A DNA stretch of 64,000 nt from Pseudomonas fluorescens (GTDB taxonomy: Bacteria; Pseudomonadota; Gammaproteobacteria; Pseudomonadales; Pseudomonadaceae): the NCBI RefSeq assembly GCF_902498185.1, contig NZ_CABVIX010000010.1, positions 144,076 to 208,075 of the forward strand. The letters are read 5' to 3'. The notes beneath the pieces are model-generated. The model was given only the letters and a program-made list of their open reading frames with translations. It did not search any database and had not been told where the DNA came from. A program made the translations under genes and the position numbers. Shown piece by piece: positions 8,740-17,806 of the stretch (position 1 is its first letter; every line of letters starts with the position of its first letter).

Positions 8740-9566
8740 GTTTTCTGGTGTTGGTGCTGGTGTTGTGGGTCGAGAAGTTCTCTTCCTTGCGCCACCGGCT
8801 GCAGCGGGACGGCTTTTTCTTTGGCGAGCTGGTGCGCCTGGAGCGCAGTGGCAAGGTTCATCCCTGGTGGACCCTGATCATTCTGGTGCTGGCGCCGGTG
8901 GCTGTGCTGGTGCTGCTGTTACATGTGCTGGAACCGGTGGCCTACGGCCTGCTGGCATTGCCCGTGCACCTGCTGGTGCTCATCTACAGCCTGGGCCGGG
9001 GCGATACCAAGGCTGCGCTCGGGCCCTTGCGCGACGCCTGGCGGCGCGGCGACCAGCAAGCCGCGCTGCATGTCGCCGAGCGCGACCTGGGCCTGGCCGC
9101 CGATGATGCCGAGGGCTTGCTAGAGCGCGTCCAGGGTCATCTGCTGTGGCAGGCCTACCAGAGCTTCTTCGCAGTGGTTTTCTGGTATTTCCTGCTTGGT
9201 CCCGCCGCTGCGCTGGCCTACCGGCTTCTCGACCTGATTGCCGCCCACAGCCATCAACCGGCGCTCAAGGCCCGCGCCGGGCTGCTGCGCCATGTCATGG
9301 ACTGGTTGCCGGTACGGGTACTGGCGTTGAGCTTCGCCTTGGTCGGCAACTTCATGTCGGTTATCCGGTTGATGTTGAGCGAGCTGTTGAACTGGCACAT
9401 CCGCGCCGCCCAGTTGGTAGCCCGGGCCGGGCGTGTGGCCGATGATGCGCCCCCTGCGCAGGCGGGCCCCCAAGCCCTGGAAACGCTGGACAGCCTGTGG
9501 GAATTGCTGCTGCGTTGCGCGGTGCTGTGGTATGCGGCATTTGCCCTATGGACGGTATTGGCCTGA
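8736..9566 (+). CDS. ampE: Regulatory signalling modulator protein AmpE
   Basis: 276 residues. The ATG at 8736 overlaps the ampD stop (ATGA), indicating translational coupling. Hydrophobic segments LILVLAPVAVLVLLLHVLEPV, FFAVVFWYFLLGPAAALAYRLL and the C-terminal LLRCAVLWYAAFALWTVLA mark a polytopic inner-membrane protein. The N-terminal WVEKFSSLRHRLQRDGFF and the RYL/AYRLLD region fit AmpE. Its molecular role is poorly known; the ampDE pairing ties it to muropeptide recycling and beta-lactamase induction. Confidence 0.93.
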   Translation: MSFLVLVLVLWVEKFSSLRHRLQRDGFFFGELVRLERSGKVHPWWTLIILVLAPVAVLVLLLHVLEPVAYGLLALPVHLLVLIYSLGRGDTKAALGPLRDAWRRGDQQAALHVAERDLGLAADDAEGLLERVQGHLLWQAYQSFFAVVFWYFLLGPAAALAYRLLDLIAAHSHQPALKARAGLLRHVMDWLPVRVLALSFALVGNFMSVIRLMLSELLNWHIRAAQLVARAGRVADDAPPAQAGPQALETLDSLWELLLRCAVLWYAAFALWTVLA

Positions 9567-9587
9567 AACGGTCGCGCTCCAGGCCGG

Positions 9588-10364
9588 CTACCAGCCGAAT
9601 AGTTCGCAAGCATTGCGGCTGGTCGCCTCGGCCAGCGCCTCGGGTGTAATCCCGATCAAGTCGGCCAGGGCGCTGGCGATCTCGGGCAGATGCTCGGGGC
9701 TGTTGCGCTGACCTGGAAACATCGCCGGGGCCATGTCCGGGGCATCGGTTTCCAGCACCAGGCTCTCCAGCGGCAGCCTTGCCACGGTCTTGCGCAGGCG
9801 CAGTGCCTGGGGCCAGGTGGCAGCGCCGCCCAGGCCAAGCCTGAAGCCCAGCTTGATGTACTCGCGCGCTTCTTCATAGCTACCGGCAAAGGCGTGGATA
9901 ACACCAGCGCGTCCAAGCTTGTAGCGCTTGAGTGTGGCGATCACCTGGGCATGGCTGCGGCGCACGTGCAGCAGCGCGGGCAGCTCGAAGTCCACGGCCA
10001 GTTGCAGTTGCGCCTCGAACAGCGTCTGCTGACGCTGCTTGTCCAGCTCGGGCAGGTAGTAGTCCAGGCCGAATTCGCCTACCGCGCACAGTTGGTGATC
10101 GCCATGCAGGTGCTCCAGCCACTGGCGCAATTGCGGCAGATGCTCGGGGCGATGCTGATCGAGGTATACCGGGTGCAGGCCATAGGCGGCGTGCAGGCGG
10201 GCGTCGCCGCGCACCAGGTCGTGGATGCGCTGCCAGTTGTCCTGGTACACCCCCAGCACCACCAGGCGCTCCACTCCGCGCGCGCCGGCGTTGTCCAGCA
10301 GGCGCGTGCGGTCGGCGTCGAAGTCTTCGAAATCGAGGTGGGTATGGGTGTCGATCAGGCGCAT
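9588..10364 (-). CDS. TatD-family metal-dependent hydrolase
   Basis: 258 residues starting at the ATG at 10364 (MRLIDTHTHLDFEDFDADR); a TTG two codons upstream is the only alternative. The metal-binding THTH motif near the N-terminus, VGEFGLDYY with the metal-bridging Glu, LHVRRSH, IHAFAGS and the C-terminal LVLETDAPDM complete a TatD amidohydrolase. Family members act as 3'-5' DNases or D-aminoacyl-tRNA deacylase-like enzymes; substrate here is not predictable. It lies 9 bp after fruR on the same strand and is probably co-transcribed with it. Confidence 0.92.
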   Translation of the reverse strand: MRLIDTHTHLDFEDFDADRTRLLDNAGARGVERLVVLGVYQDNWQRIHDLVRGDARLHAAYGLHPVYLDQHRPEHLPQLRQWLEHLHGDHQLCAVGEFGLDYYLPELDKQRQQTLFEAQLQLAVDFELPALLHVRRSHAQVIATLKRYKLGRAGVIHAFAGSYEEAREYIKLGFRLGLGGAATWPQALRLRKTVARLPLESLVLETDAPDMAPAMFPGQRNSPEHLPEIASALADLIGITPEALAEATSRNACELFGW

Positions 10365-10373
10365 GCCCAAGGC

Positions 10374-11363
10374 CTAGCCGATACGCTGCTTGAACGTGCG
10401 GGCAATCGCGTGCACGCCGGGGTCGTAGCGCTTGTCTTCGATGGCGGCCAGGGCCAGCTCCAATGCGGTCGCTGCAATCAGCCCGTGCTGCTGGGCCATG
10501 GCGTTGACAGGCAGGGGCAGGAAGTCGAGCAACTGATTGTCGCCGAAAGTGCCCAGCTGCAAGCTGCGCGAGCCTGCCGGAAGGGCTTGCAGCGCATCGA
10601 ACACGCCTTGCAGCAATACGTAGGACGTCGTCACCAGGGCATCGGGCAGTCCGCCCAGTTCATCGATCAGCTGCTGCATCAGATGCTGCCCGCAGTCGCG
10701 GCTGAAGGCCGCGCCCTGGTAGCGGCTTACCTGGCCGTCGAAACCTTGCAACGCCTCGTCGAAGCCTCCCGCGCGGGACTGGCTGACACCCAGTTCGGGC
10801 CGTGCGCCGATCAGAGCGATCCGCTCGGGCCCGGTGGCGAGCAGGCTCTTGGCCAATTGCAGGCTCGCAGCGCGGTCGTCGCTGATCACCGAGCAGAAGT
10901 GCCGCGGGTCGAGCTGACGATCGATAGCGATCACCGGCAAGCCTTTATCCTGCATCTCGCGGTAACTGTCATCGCCCACGGGCAGGCAACTGGCGACGAA
11001 CAGCGCGTCGCAGCGCCTGGCCTTGAACAGCTGTTGCAGCTGCCGCTCGCTCTCGGGCTGGTCATCGCTGCTGGCGAGCAGCAGCTGATAGCCACGCGCG
11101 CGGGCGCCTTGCTCCAGCTGTTTGGCGATGCGCGCATAGCTCGGGTTTTCGAGGTCGGGGAGGATAAAGCCCAGCGTGCGGGTGTAGCGGCTGCGCAGTC
11201 CGGCGGCCTGGGGGTTGGGCGTGAAGCCATGGGCCTCGACCACCGCACGCACCCGCTCGACAGTGCTATTACTGATGCGTTGCTGTTCGGCCTTGCCATT
11301 GATGACGTAGCTGGCGGTGGTAACTGACACACCAGCCAGACGGGCGATATCGCTGAGTTTCAC
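10374..11363 (-). CDS. fruR: LacI-family fructose regulator FruR/Cra
   Basis: 329 residues from a GTG at 11363 with AAGGA eight bases upstream. The helix-turn-helix KLSDIARLAGVSVTTASYVING is canonical for Cra, and a periplasmic-binding-protein-like sensor domain follows (TLGFILPDLENPSYARIAKQ). It is divergent from fruBKA, with a FruR-type operator between. In P. putida FruR represses fruBKA and is released by fructose-1-phosphate. The longer frame to 11447 lacks a ribosome site. Confidence 0.95.
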   Translation of the reverse strand: MKLSDIARLAGVSVTTASYVINGKAEQQRISNSTVERVRAVVEAHGFTPNPQAAGLRSRYTRTLGFILPDLENPSYARIAKQLEQGARARGYQLLLASSDDQPESERQLQQLFKARRCDALFVASCLPVGDDSYREMQDKGLPVIAIDRQLDPRHFCSVISDDRAASLQLAKSLLATGPERIALIGARPELGVSQSRAGGFDEALQGFDGQVSRYQGAAFSRDCGQHLMQQLIDELGGLPDALVTTSYVLLQGVFDALQALPAGSRSLQLGTFGDNQLLDFLPLPVNAMAQQHGLIAATALELALAAIEDKRYDPGVHAIARTFKQRIG

Positions 11364-11518
11364 CGAGTTTTCCTTGTTATTACCGGGGCTGCTCTGAGGC
11401 TGACCTGAAAGTGTCTCAGATCCAGCCATTGCACCGCAGGCGACCATTGTCGCAATTGTCCGACAGGATGGGGCTTTTTCGGAGGAAGATTATCGAGTAC
11501 CGTGCCCGCTGATCCTGA

Positions 11519-11530
11519 TTAATCGTTTCA
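11519..11530 (+). promoter_or_regulatory. FruR (Cra) operator of fruBKA
   Basis: TTAATCGTTTCA matches the P. putida FruR operator TTAAACGTTTCA, as I remember it, in 11 of 12 positions, and the flanking bases extend it to the enterobacterial Cra pattern GCTGAAACGATT on the other strand. It lies in the fruR-fruB intergenic region, 117 bp before the fruB start, where it can block the outward promoter. Confidence 0.75.
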
Positions 11531-11647
11531 GCAGGCGTTTTTTTACTGCCATGTCAGGCGCCTGCGGCAAGGGTTTGCAAAAAGGCCCCTTGTGGAATGT
11601 CCACAACAATACCTCAGTATCGTATACGTACTGTAAAGGAGAAGGTC

Positions 11648-14503
11648 ATGCTAGAGCTCGCCAAGGAGCAGATAGCCATGGGCCAGGTCGCCGACGGCAA
11701 GGCCGAAGCGCTACGCCTGCTGGCTGATCGTCTGGTCGCTGATGGACTGGTCGCCGAGGGTTACCTCGAAGGCTTGCAGGCACGCGAGGCGCAAGGTTCG
11801 ACCTTCCTCGGCCAGGGCATTGCCATTCCCCACGGCACCCCGCAGACCCGCGACCTGGTATTTGCCACGGGCGTACGCCTGCTGCAGTTTCCGCAAGGCG
11901 TGGACTGGGGCGACGGGCAGATCGTCTATCTGGCCATCGGTATTGCCGCGCGCTCCGACGAACACCTGCGCCTGCTGCAACTGCTGACCCGCGCCCTGGG
12001 CGAGACCGATCTCGCTGAAGCGTTGCGCCGGGCCTCGTCGGCCGAGGCGCTGCTCAAGCTGTTGCAAGGCGCGCCCCAGGCATTGGCGCTGGACGCCCAA
12101 CTGGTCGGCCTTGGCGTCGCAGCTGACGACTTCGACGAGCTGGCCTGGCGGGGGGCGCGCCTGTTGCAGCGCGCCGATTGCGTCGACACTGGCTTCGCCT
12201 CGGTGCTTCAGCAGGCCGAGCCGCTGCCGCTGGGGGATGGCCTGTGGTGGCTGAACAGCGAACGCCAGGTGCGCCAGCCGGGCCTGGCATTCGTTACTCC
12301 GCAGCAGCCCCTGCGCTACCGCGACCGGCCCTTGAACGGGCTGTTCTGCCTGGCCAGCCTCGGCGCCGCGCACCAGGCGTTGCTCGAGCGGCTGTGCGAA
12401 GTGCTCATCGAAGGCCGTGGGCAGATGCTGTACCAGGCCACCAGCAGCCGAACCGTGCTCGAAGTGCTGGGTGGCGAGGTGCCGGCTGACTGGCCAAGCG
12501 TGCGCGTGACCCTGGCCAACTCCCACGGCCTGCATGCCCGTCCAGCGAAAGAGCTGGCGCAGCTGGCCAAAGGCTTTGAAGGCGAGATCCGCCTGCGGGT
12601 GCTCGACAGCGGCCAGCCAGCGGTTTCGGTGAAGAGCCTGAGCAAGTTGCTGAGCCTGGGCGCGCGTCGCGGCCAGGTGCTGGAACTGATCGCCGAGCCT
12701 GACATTGCCGCCGATGCCTTGCCCGTACTGCTGGCGGCCATCGAACAAGGACTGGGCGAGGAAGTCGAGCCGCTGCCTGCAACGCCGGAGCCCATAGTGG
12801 CGCCGGTAGCAGAGGTGAAGCTCCAGGCGCCTGCTGTGGGTAGCCGGATCCAAGGCGTTGCGGCTTCGCCCGGGATTGTCTGCGGACCGGCGCATATCCA
12901 TGCCGAGCGCAAGATCGACTATCCCCTGCGCGGCGAATCGCTGCACCACGAGCGGGCGAAACTGAGCGGGGCGCTGGCGGTAGTGATCAGCGAGCTGCAG
13001 GTGCTGGTGCAGCGCAGCGACAAGTCCATTGCCGAGATCTTTGTCACTCACCAGGAGATGCTTGCCGACCCGGCCCTGACCGATGATGTCGAGCAGCGCC
13101 TGCGCCAGGGCGAGAGCGCCGCGGCGGCCTGGATGACGGTGATCGAGGCCGCCGCGCGTCAGCAGGAGTCGCTGAACGACGCCTTGCTGGCCGAACGCGC
13201 CGCCGACCTGCGTGACATCGGCCGGCGGGTGCTGGCGCAGCTCTGCGGCATCGAGGATCATCCGGCGCCGGAACAACCCTACGTGCTGGTCATGGCCGAA
13301 GTCGGCCCGTCCGACGTCGCCCGCCTGGACCCGGCGCGTGTCGCCGGCATTGTCACCGCTCACGGCGGAGCGACGGCGCACAGCGCGATCGTTGCCCGGG
13401 CGCTGGGCATCCCGGCAGTGGTCGGCGTGGGCGAGTCGGTGTTGCTGCTCGAGCCTGGGACCCAGCTGTTGCTTGATGGCCAGCGCGGCCAGTTGAGCGT
13501 GGCGCCCGCCGAGCAGGACGTCCAGCGTGCCCTGGCTGAACGCGACAAGCGTGAAGCACGCTTGCAGGAGGCCTGGGCCCACCGCCTGGAGCCCGCCGTG
13601 ACGCGCGACGGGCATGCCGTCGAAGTGTTCGCTAACATCGGCGAAAGCACCGGCATTGAAAAGGTCGTCGACCAAGGCGCCGAAGGCGTCGGCCTGCTGC
13701 GTACCGAGCTGATCTTCATGGCCCACCCCCAGGCGCCCGACGTGGCGACCCAGGAGGCTGAATACCGCCGCGTGCTCGAGGGCCTCGATGGCCGTCCGCT
13801 GGTGGTGCGTACGCTCGACGTAGGGGGCGACAAGCCATTGCCCTATTGGCCGATCGCCACGGAAGAGAACCCGTTTCTTGGCGTGCGCGGGGTGCGCCTG
13901 ACGCTGCAACGCCCGCAAGTGATGGAAGATCAGCTGCGGGCGTTGCTGCTGGCAGCCGGCGAACGTCCCTTGCGCATCATGTTCCCGATGGTCGGCCAGA
14001 TTCATGAATGGCGCCAGGCGCGGGCCATGGTCGAGCGCTTGCGCGAAGAAATCCCGGTCAGCGACCTGCAGCTCGGGATCATGGTCGAGGTGCCCTCGGC
14101 TGCCTTGCTGGCCCCGCAGCTGGCCCGCGAGGTCGACTTCTTCAGTATCGGCACCAACGACCTGACGCAGTACACCTTGGCGATCGACCGCGGCCATCCG
14201 AGCCTCAGCGCTCAGGCCGACGGCTTGCACCCTGCGGTACTGCAGCTGATCGACATGACCGTGCGCGCTGCCCATGCCGAAGGCAAGTGGGTGGGCGTGT
14301 GCGGAGAGCTGGCTGCCGATCCTCAGGCGGTCGCGCTGTTGCTGGGCCTGGACGTGGATGAGCTCAGCGTGTCGGCCCGCAGCATTGCCGAGGTCAAGGC
14401 GCTGGTGCGCGAAACCGATCAACAACAGGCCCGCGCCCTGGCGCGCCTGGCCTTGCAGCAAGACAGTGCCGAAGCGGTCCGGGCGCTGGTGGAGAACAAC
14501 TGA
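11648..14503 (+). CDS. fruB: Fructose PTS multiphosphoryl protein FruB (EIIA-HPr-EI)
   Basis: 951 residues from the ATG at 11648, with AAAGGAGAAGG before it. Three phosphotransfer modules are fused: EIIA-Fru (about 1-145, active His62 in GIAIPHGTP), HPr (about 285-370, active His296 in GLHARPA) and enzyme I (about 400-951, active His578 in GGATAHSAIVARA; the PEP-binding block SIGTNDLTQYTLAIDRGHPS is present). The protein passes phosphate from PEP to FruA. Unlike E. coli FruB, enzyme I is included, so this sugar PTS needs no separate ptsI/ptsH. fruK follows with a one-base overlap. Confidence 0.97.
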   Translation: MLELAKEQIAMGQVADGKAEALRLLADRLVADGLVAEGYLEGLQAREAQGSTFLGQGIAIPHGTPQTRDLVFATGVRLLQFPQGVDWGDGQIVYLAIGIAARSDEHLRLLQLLTRALGETDLAEALRRASSAEALLKLLQGAPQALALDAQLVGLGVAADDFDELAWRGARLLQRADCVDTGFASVLQQAEPLPLGDGLWWLNSERQVRQPGLAFVTPQQPLRYRDRPLNGLFCLASLGAAHQALLERLCEVLIEGRGQMLYQATSSRTVLEVLGGEVPADWPSVRVTLANSHGLHARPAKELAQLAKGFEGEIRLRVLDSGQPAVSVKSLSKLLSLGARRGQVLELIAEPDIAADALPVLLAAIEQGLGEEVEPLPATPEPIVAPVAEVKLQAPAVGSRIQGVAASPGIVCGPAHIHAERKIDYPLRGESLHHERAKLSGALAVVISELQVLVQRSDKSIAEIFVTHQEMLADPALTDDVEQRLRQGESAAAAWMTVIEAAARQQESLNDALLAERAADLRDIGRRVLAQLCGIEDHPAPEQPYVLVMAEVGPSDVARLDPARVAGIVTAHGGATAHSAIVARALGIPAVVGVGESVLLLEPGTQLLLDGQRGQLSVAPAEQDVQRALAERDKREARLQEAWAHRLEPAVTRDGHAVEVFANIGESTGIEKVVDQGAEGVGLLRTELIFMAHPQAPDVATQEAEYRRVLEGLDGRPLVVRTLDVGGDKPLPYWPIATEENPFLGVRGVRLTLQRPQVMEDQLRALLLAAGERPLRIMFPMVGQIHEWRQARAMVERLREEIPVSDLQLGIMVEVPSAALLAPQLAREVDFFSIGTNDLTQYTLAIDRGHPSLSAQADGLHPAVLQLIDMTVRAAHAEGKWVGVCGELAADPQAVALLLGLDVDELSVSARSIAEVKALVRETDQQQARALARLALQQDSAEAVRALVENN

Positions 14504-15450
14504 TGGCCAAGATACTCACCCTAACCCTGAACCCGGCTTTGGACGTCACCGTGAGCCTGGACGTGTTGCGGGCCGGCCACGTCAATCGTAGCCAGGCGCA
14601 GCACAGCCATGCTGCCGGCAAAGGGCTGAACGTAGCCCAGGTGCTGGCGGACCTCGGTCACAGTGTCACTGTCGGCGGCTTTCTCGGCCGCGACAACCCG
14701 CAGCCGTTCGAAGCGCTGATCGAGGCGCGCGGTTTTACCGACTGCTTCGTGCGCGTGGCTGGCGAGACCCGCAGCAATCTCAAGCTGGTCGAGGCCAATG
14801 GCCGCGTCACGGACGTCAATGGGCAAGGACCTGTGGTCGACGAGGCTGCCCAGGAAGAACTGCTGCGTGTGCTTGCACAGGTCGCGAGCGGCCATGACGC
14901 CGTGGTGGTTGCCGGCAGCTTGCCACGCGGCATCACTGCGCAGTGGTTGCGCGAGCTGCTGCTGCAACTCAAGGCCCAAGGCTTGAAGGTTGCCCTGGAC
15001 AGCAGCGGAGAGGCCCTGCGCGCAGGGCTCGAGGCTGCACCCTGGCTGGTCAAGCCAAACACCGAAGAGCTCGCCGAAGTACTGGGTCAGCCCGTCGAGG
15101 GCCGCGCCCAGCAGCGCGCTGCCGCCGAACGTCTGCTGGCGAGCGGCATCGAGCACGTGGTGGTGTCCCAGGGTGAGCAGGGTGTGAGCTGGTTCGCCAA
15201 CGGCCAGGCCCTGCACGCGCAGCCGCCCAAGGTGCGCGTGGCCAGTACGGTCGGAGCGGGGGATTCGCTGGTGGCGGGCATGGTCCATGGCCTGCTGCAG
15301 GCCCAAGCCCCTGCACAGACCTTGCGCCGCGCGACTGCGATCGCCGCGCAGGCGGTCACGCAGATCGGTTTCGGTATCCGCGACCTCGAGCAACTCGAGC
15401 AGCTCGAAGCCGCAGTGCAACTGACAGAAGAACAAGAGGGTTGCCAATGA
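14503..15450 (+). CDS. fruK: 1-phosphofructokinase
   Basis: 315 residues of the PfkB family. The start overlaps the fruB stop (TGATG). The N-terminal LTLNPALDVTVSLD and sugar-binding HAAGKGLNVAQVLADLG are typical, and STVGAGDSLVAGMVHGL near the C-terminus carries the catalytic Asp and anion hole. It phosphorylates fructose-1-phosphate, the product of FruA, to fructose-1,6-bisphosphate. In Pseudomonas this gives fructose a route into the lower pathway distinct from the Entner-Doudoroff route for glucose. Confidence 0.97.
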   Translation: MAKILTLTLNPALDVTVSLDVLRAGHVNRSQAQHSHAAGKGLNVAQVLADLGHSVTVGGFLGRDNPQPFEALIEARGFTDCFVRVAGETRSNLKLVEANGRVTDVNGQGPVVDEAAQEELLRVLAQVASGHDAVVVAGSLPRGITAQWLRELLLQLKAQGLKVALDSSGEALRAGLEAAPWLVKPNTEELAEVLGQPVEGRAQQRAAAERLLASGIEHVVVSQGEQGVSWFANGQALHAQPPKVRVASTVGAGDSLVAGMVHGLLQAQAPAQTLRRATAIAAQAVTQIGFGIRDLEQLEQLEAAVQLTEEQEGCQ

Positions 15451-17183
15451 ACATTGCCATTATCACTGCCTGCCCGAACGGCCAGGTGTCGAGCGTGCTC
15501 AGCGCGCGCTTGCTGGCCGCGGCGGCGCAACAGCGCGGCTGGGCCACCTGTGTTGAAGTGCAGGATCCCGAGCACCCGGAGCGGCGCCTGACGGCCGCCG
15601 AGATCGACGCGGCCGACTGGGTGCTGGTGGTCAAGACCGGTCCCGTCGATCTTTCCCGCTTCGTGGGCAAGCGCGTCTACCAGAGTACGCCCGCCCAGGC
15701 GCTGGCCGACCGTGAAGGTTTTCTTGAAGTCGCGGCAGACCAGGCGCAGTTGCTGGAAGCCGTGGACAATGCCGGGCCTGAAAGCGTCGCCGGTGTGCGC
15801 AAGATCGTCGCCGTCACCGCGTGTCCGACTGGCGTGGCGCACACCTTCATGGCGGCGGAGGCGTTGCAGCAGGCCGCGCAGCAGATGGGCCATCAGCTGA
15901 CGGTGGAAACCCAGGGCTCGGTCGGCGCGCGCAATCCACTGTCCGCCGAGGCGATCGCCGAGGCCGATGTCGTGCTGCTGGCGGCCGACATCGAGGTGCC
16001 GACCGCGCGTTTCGCCGGCAAGCGGATCTACCGCTGCGGTACCGGCATCGCGCTCAAGCAAGCCCAGCCCACCCTGACCAAGGCGCTCGCCGAGGGCAAG
16101 GTGGAAGGGACCGGCGCTGGCGCTGCAACAGCAGCGAGCAATGGTGAGAAGGCTGGGGTGTACAAGCATCTGCTGACGGGCGTGTCGTTCATGCTGCCGA
16201 TGGTGGTGGCCGGGGGACTGCTGATCGCGCTGTCCTATGTCTTTGGTATCGATGCCTACAAGGAAGCCGGCAGCCTGCCGGCGGCCTTGCGGCAGATCGG
16301 GGCGCAGGCCGCGTTCCAGCTCATGGTACCGCTGCTGGCGGGCTACATCGCCTGGTCGATCGCCGACCGCCCCGGCCTTGCGCCGGGGATGATCGGCGGC
16401 ATGCTGGCGACGCTCCTGGGCGCAGGCTTCATCGGCGGCATCGTGGCCGGTTTTCTTGCCGGCTACTGTGCCAAGGCCATCAGCCGCTGGGTGCATCTGC
16501 CCACCAGCCTCGAGGCGCTCAAGCCTATCCTCATCATTCCGTTGCTGGCCAGCCTGTTCACGGGACTGGTGATGATCTACGTGGTCGGCCAGCCGGTCGC
16601 GGCCATGCTCGATGGCCTGACCCGCTTTCTGGACAGCATGGGCACCACCAACGCCATTCTGCTCGGGCTGCTGCTGGGCGGCATGATGTGCGTCGACCTT
16701 GGCGGGCCGATCAACAAGGCGTCGTATGCATTTTCCGTGGGCTTGCTGTCGTCCTCCAGCTTCGCGCCGATGGCCGCGACCATGGCTGCCGGCATGGTGC
16801 CGCCGATCGGCCTTGGCATTGCTACCTTCATCGCCCGGCGCAAGTTTGCACAGAGCGAGCGGGAAGCGGGCAAGGCGGCACTGGTGCTGGGGATGTGCTT
16901 CATCTCGGAAGGCGCGATCCCCTTTGCCGCCAAGGACCCGCTGCGGGTGATCCCTGCCAGCGTCGTCGGAGGCGCATTGACGGGTGCTTTGTCGATGTAT
17001 TTCGGCTGCAAGCTGGTGGCGCCGCACGGTGGGCTGTTCGTGCTGCTGGTGCCCAATGCGATCAATCATGCGTTGCTGTATCTGCTGGCGATCGCCGCAG
17101 GCAGCCTGGTCACGGCGGTCGTGTATGCGCTGCTCAAGCGCAGTGAGCAGGCAGAGCTGGCGGTGGCGCCGGTGCAAGGATGA
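15447..17183 (+). CDS. fruA: Fructose PTS permease FruA (EIIB'BC)
   Basis: 578 residues; the ATG at 15447 overlaps the fruK stop (ATGA). The N-terminus has a degenerate EIIB' domain (NIAIITACPNG), followed by the active EIIB (VAVTACPTGVAHTFMAAEAL, phospho-Cys) and a long EIIC membrane domain with about eight to ten helices, including GGLLIALSYVFGIDAY and GGMMCVDLGGPINKASYAFS. It imports fructose as fructose-1-phosphate across the inner membrane. Length and domain order match E. coli FruA (563). It ends the fruBKA operon. Confidence 0.97.
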   Translation: MNIAIITACPNGQVSSVLSARLLAAAAQQRGWATCVEVQDPEHPERRLTAAEIDAADWVLVVKTGPVDLSRFVGKRVYQSTPAQALADREGFLEVAADQAQLLEAVDNAGPESVAGVRKIVAVTACPTGVAHTFMAAEALQQAAQQMGHQLTVETQGSVGARNPLSAEAIAEADVVLLAADIEVPTARFAGKRIYRCGTGIALKQAQPTLTKALAEGKVEGTGAGAATAASNGEKAGVYKHLLTGVSFMLPMVVAGGLLIALSYVFGIDAYKEAGSLPAALRQIGAQAAFQLMVPLLAGYIAWSIADRPGLAPGMIGGMLATLLGAGFIGGIVAGFLAGYCAKAISRWVHLPTSLEALKPILIIPLLASLFTGLVMIYVVGQPVAAMLDGLTRFLDSMGTTNAILLGLLLGGMMCVDLGGPINKASYAFSVGLLSSSSFAPMAATMAAGMVPPIGLGIATFIARRKFAQSEREAGKAALVLGMCFISEGAIPFAAKDPLRVIPASVVGGALTGALSMYFGCKLVAPHGGLFVLLVPNAINHALLYLLAIAAGSLVTAVVYALLKRSEQAELAVAPVQG

Positions 17184-17261
17184 TGCACCTGTAGCACGGT
17201 GTTGGCCCCATTCGCTGGCAAGTCGGAGCGCCGAACCGCAGCTCCCACAGGTAGAGCCGTG

Positions 17262-17353
17262 TCGGAGCTGTGTGAGCGGCTTTAGCCGCGAAGAGGCTGG
17301 TGCGGTGGCTGGCACCGGCTGCGCCGGTGTTCGCGGCTCAAGCCGCTCCCACG
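17262..17353. repeat. REP-type inverted pair (P. putida family)
   Basis: Two facing copies of a short GC-rich palindrome: one contains GAGCGGCTTTAGCCGCGAAG (about 17273-17292) and the inverted one TTCGCGGCTCAAGCCGCTCC (about 17330-17349). The core resembles the 35-bp P. putida REP as I remember it (GCGGGTTTACCCGCGAAGAG). A decayed third copy may lie at 17205-17250 (TTCGCTGGCAAG and GCAGCTCCCACAGG). The pair sits in the gap after fruA, the usual intergenic position for REPs. Confidence 0.75.
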
Positions 17354-17381
17354 AATTTCCAGCATCACACTCGTGTGAGGT

Positions 17382-17603
17382 CTACCCCCGATGCTTGCGC
17401 CGCAATGGCGCAAGCAACTCCCCAAGCCCGTTGTGATCGATCTCGTGCATCAACGCCAGCAACGCGCCGATCTCCCCCGCGGGAAACCCCTTGCGTGCAA
17501 ACCAGCCCAGATAGTCGCCCGGCAGATCAGCGATCAGCCGGCCTTGGTATTTGCCATAGGGCATCTGCCGGGTGACCAGCAGTTCTAGGTTTTCCGGCTT
17601 CAT
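17382..17603 (-). CDS. DUF3820 (QSregVF_b) small protein
   Basis: 73 residues from the ATG at 17603 (MKPENLELLVTRQMPYGKYQ). The MPYGKYQGRLIADLPGDYLGWFARKGFPAGEIG block is the DUF3820 signature, a family labelled a putative quorum-sensing-regulated virulence factor. The upstream extension to 17672 is not typical of the family. The protein is soluble and basic, with no assigned activity. It ends close to the REP region and stands alone. Confidence 0.85.
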   Translation of the reverse strand: MKPENLELLVTRQMPYGKYQGRLIADLPGDYLGWFARKGFPAGEIGALLALMHEIDHNGLGELLAPLRRKHRG

Positions 17604-17748
17604 GGCGCCCGCTTGAATATTGCAAAACGATGACCTTACTGCAATCTGCACGAAGGCCAAAGGACAGTTCATGCAGAACGCCGTGGATCCAGAGGTTCAA
17701 TCTTTTGTAACCTACTGACTTATAAGGATATTTTATTTTAACCAAAGC

Positions 17749-17763
17749 TGGCACAAAGACTGC
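17749..17763 (+). promoter_or_regulatory. Possible sigma-54 promoter of the DUF2383 gene
   Basis: TGGCAC-N5-CTGC with the GG and GC dinucleotides at the required distance, one mismatch from TGGCAC-N5-TTGC. It is 44 bp before the ATG at 17807. No activator site was identified, and the AT-rich stretch just upstream (17711-17742) could serve another sigma factor, so this is tentative. Confidence 0.4.
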
Positions 17764-17806
17764 TCTGTAAAACAGGACTTCCACCTGTGCAACAAGGAGA
17801 TTTGCC

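Noticed and set aside
11531..11540. T-rich run after the FruR operator as a terminator
   Set aside because: No GC hairpin precedes it; it is part of the promoter region.
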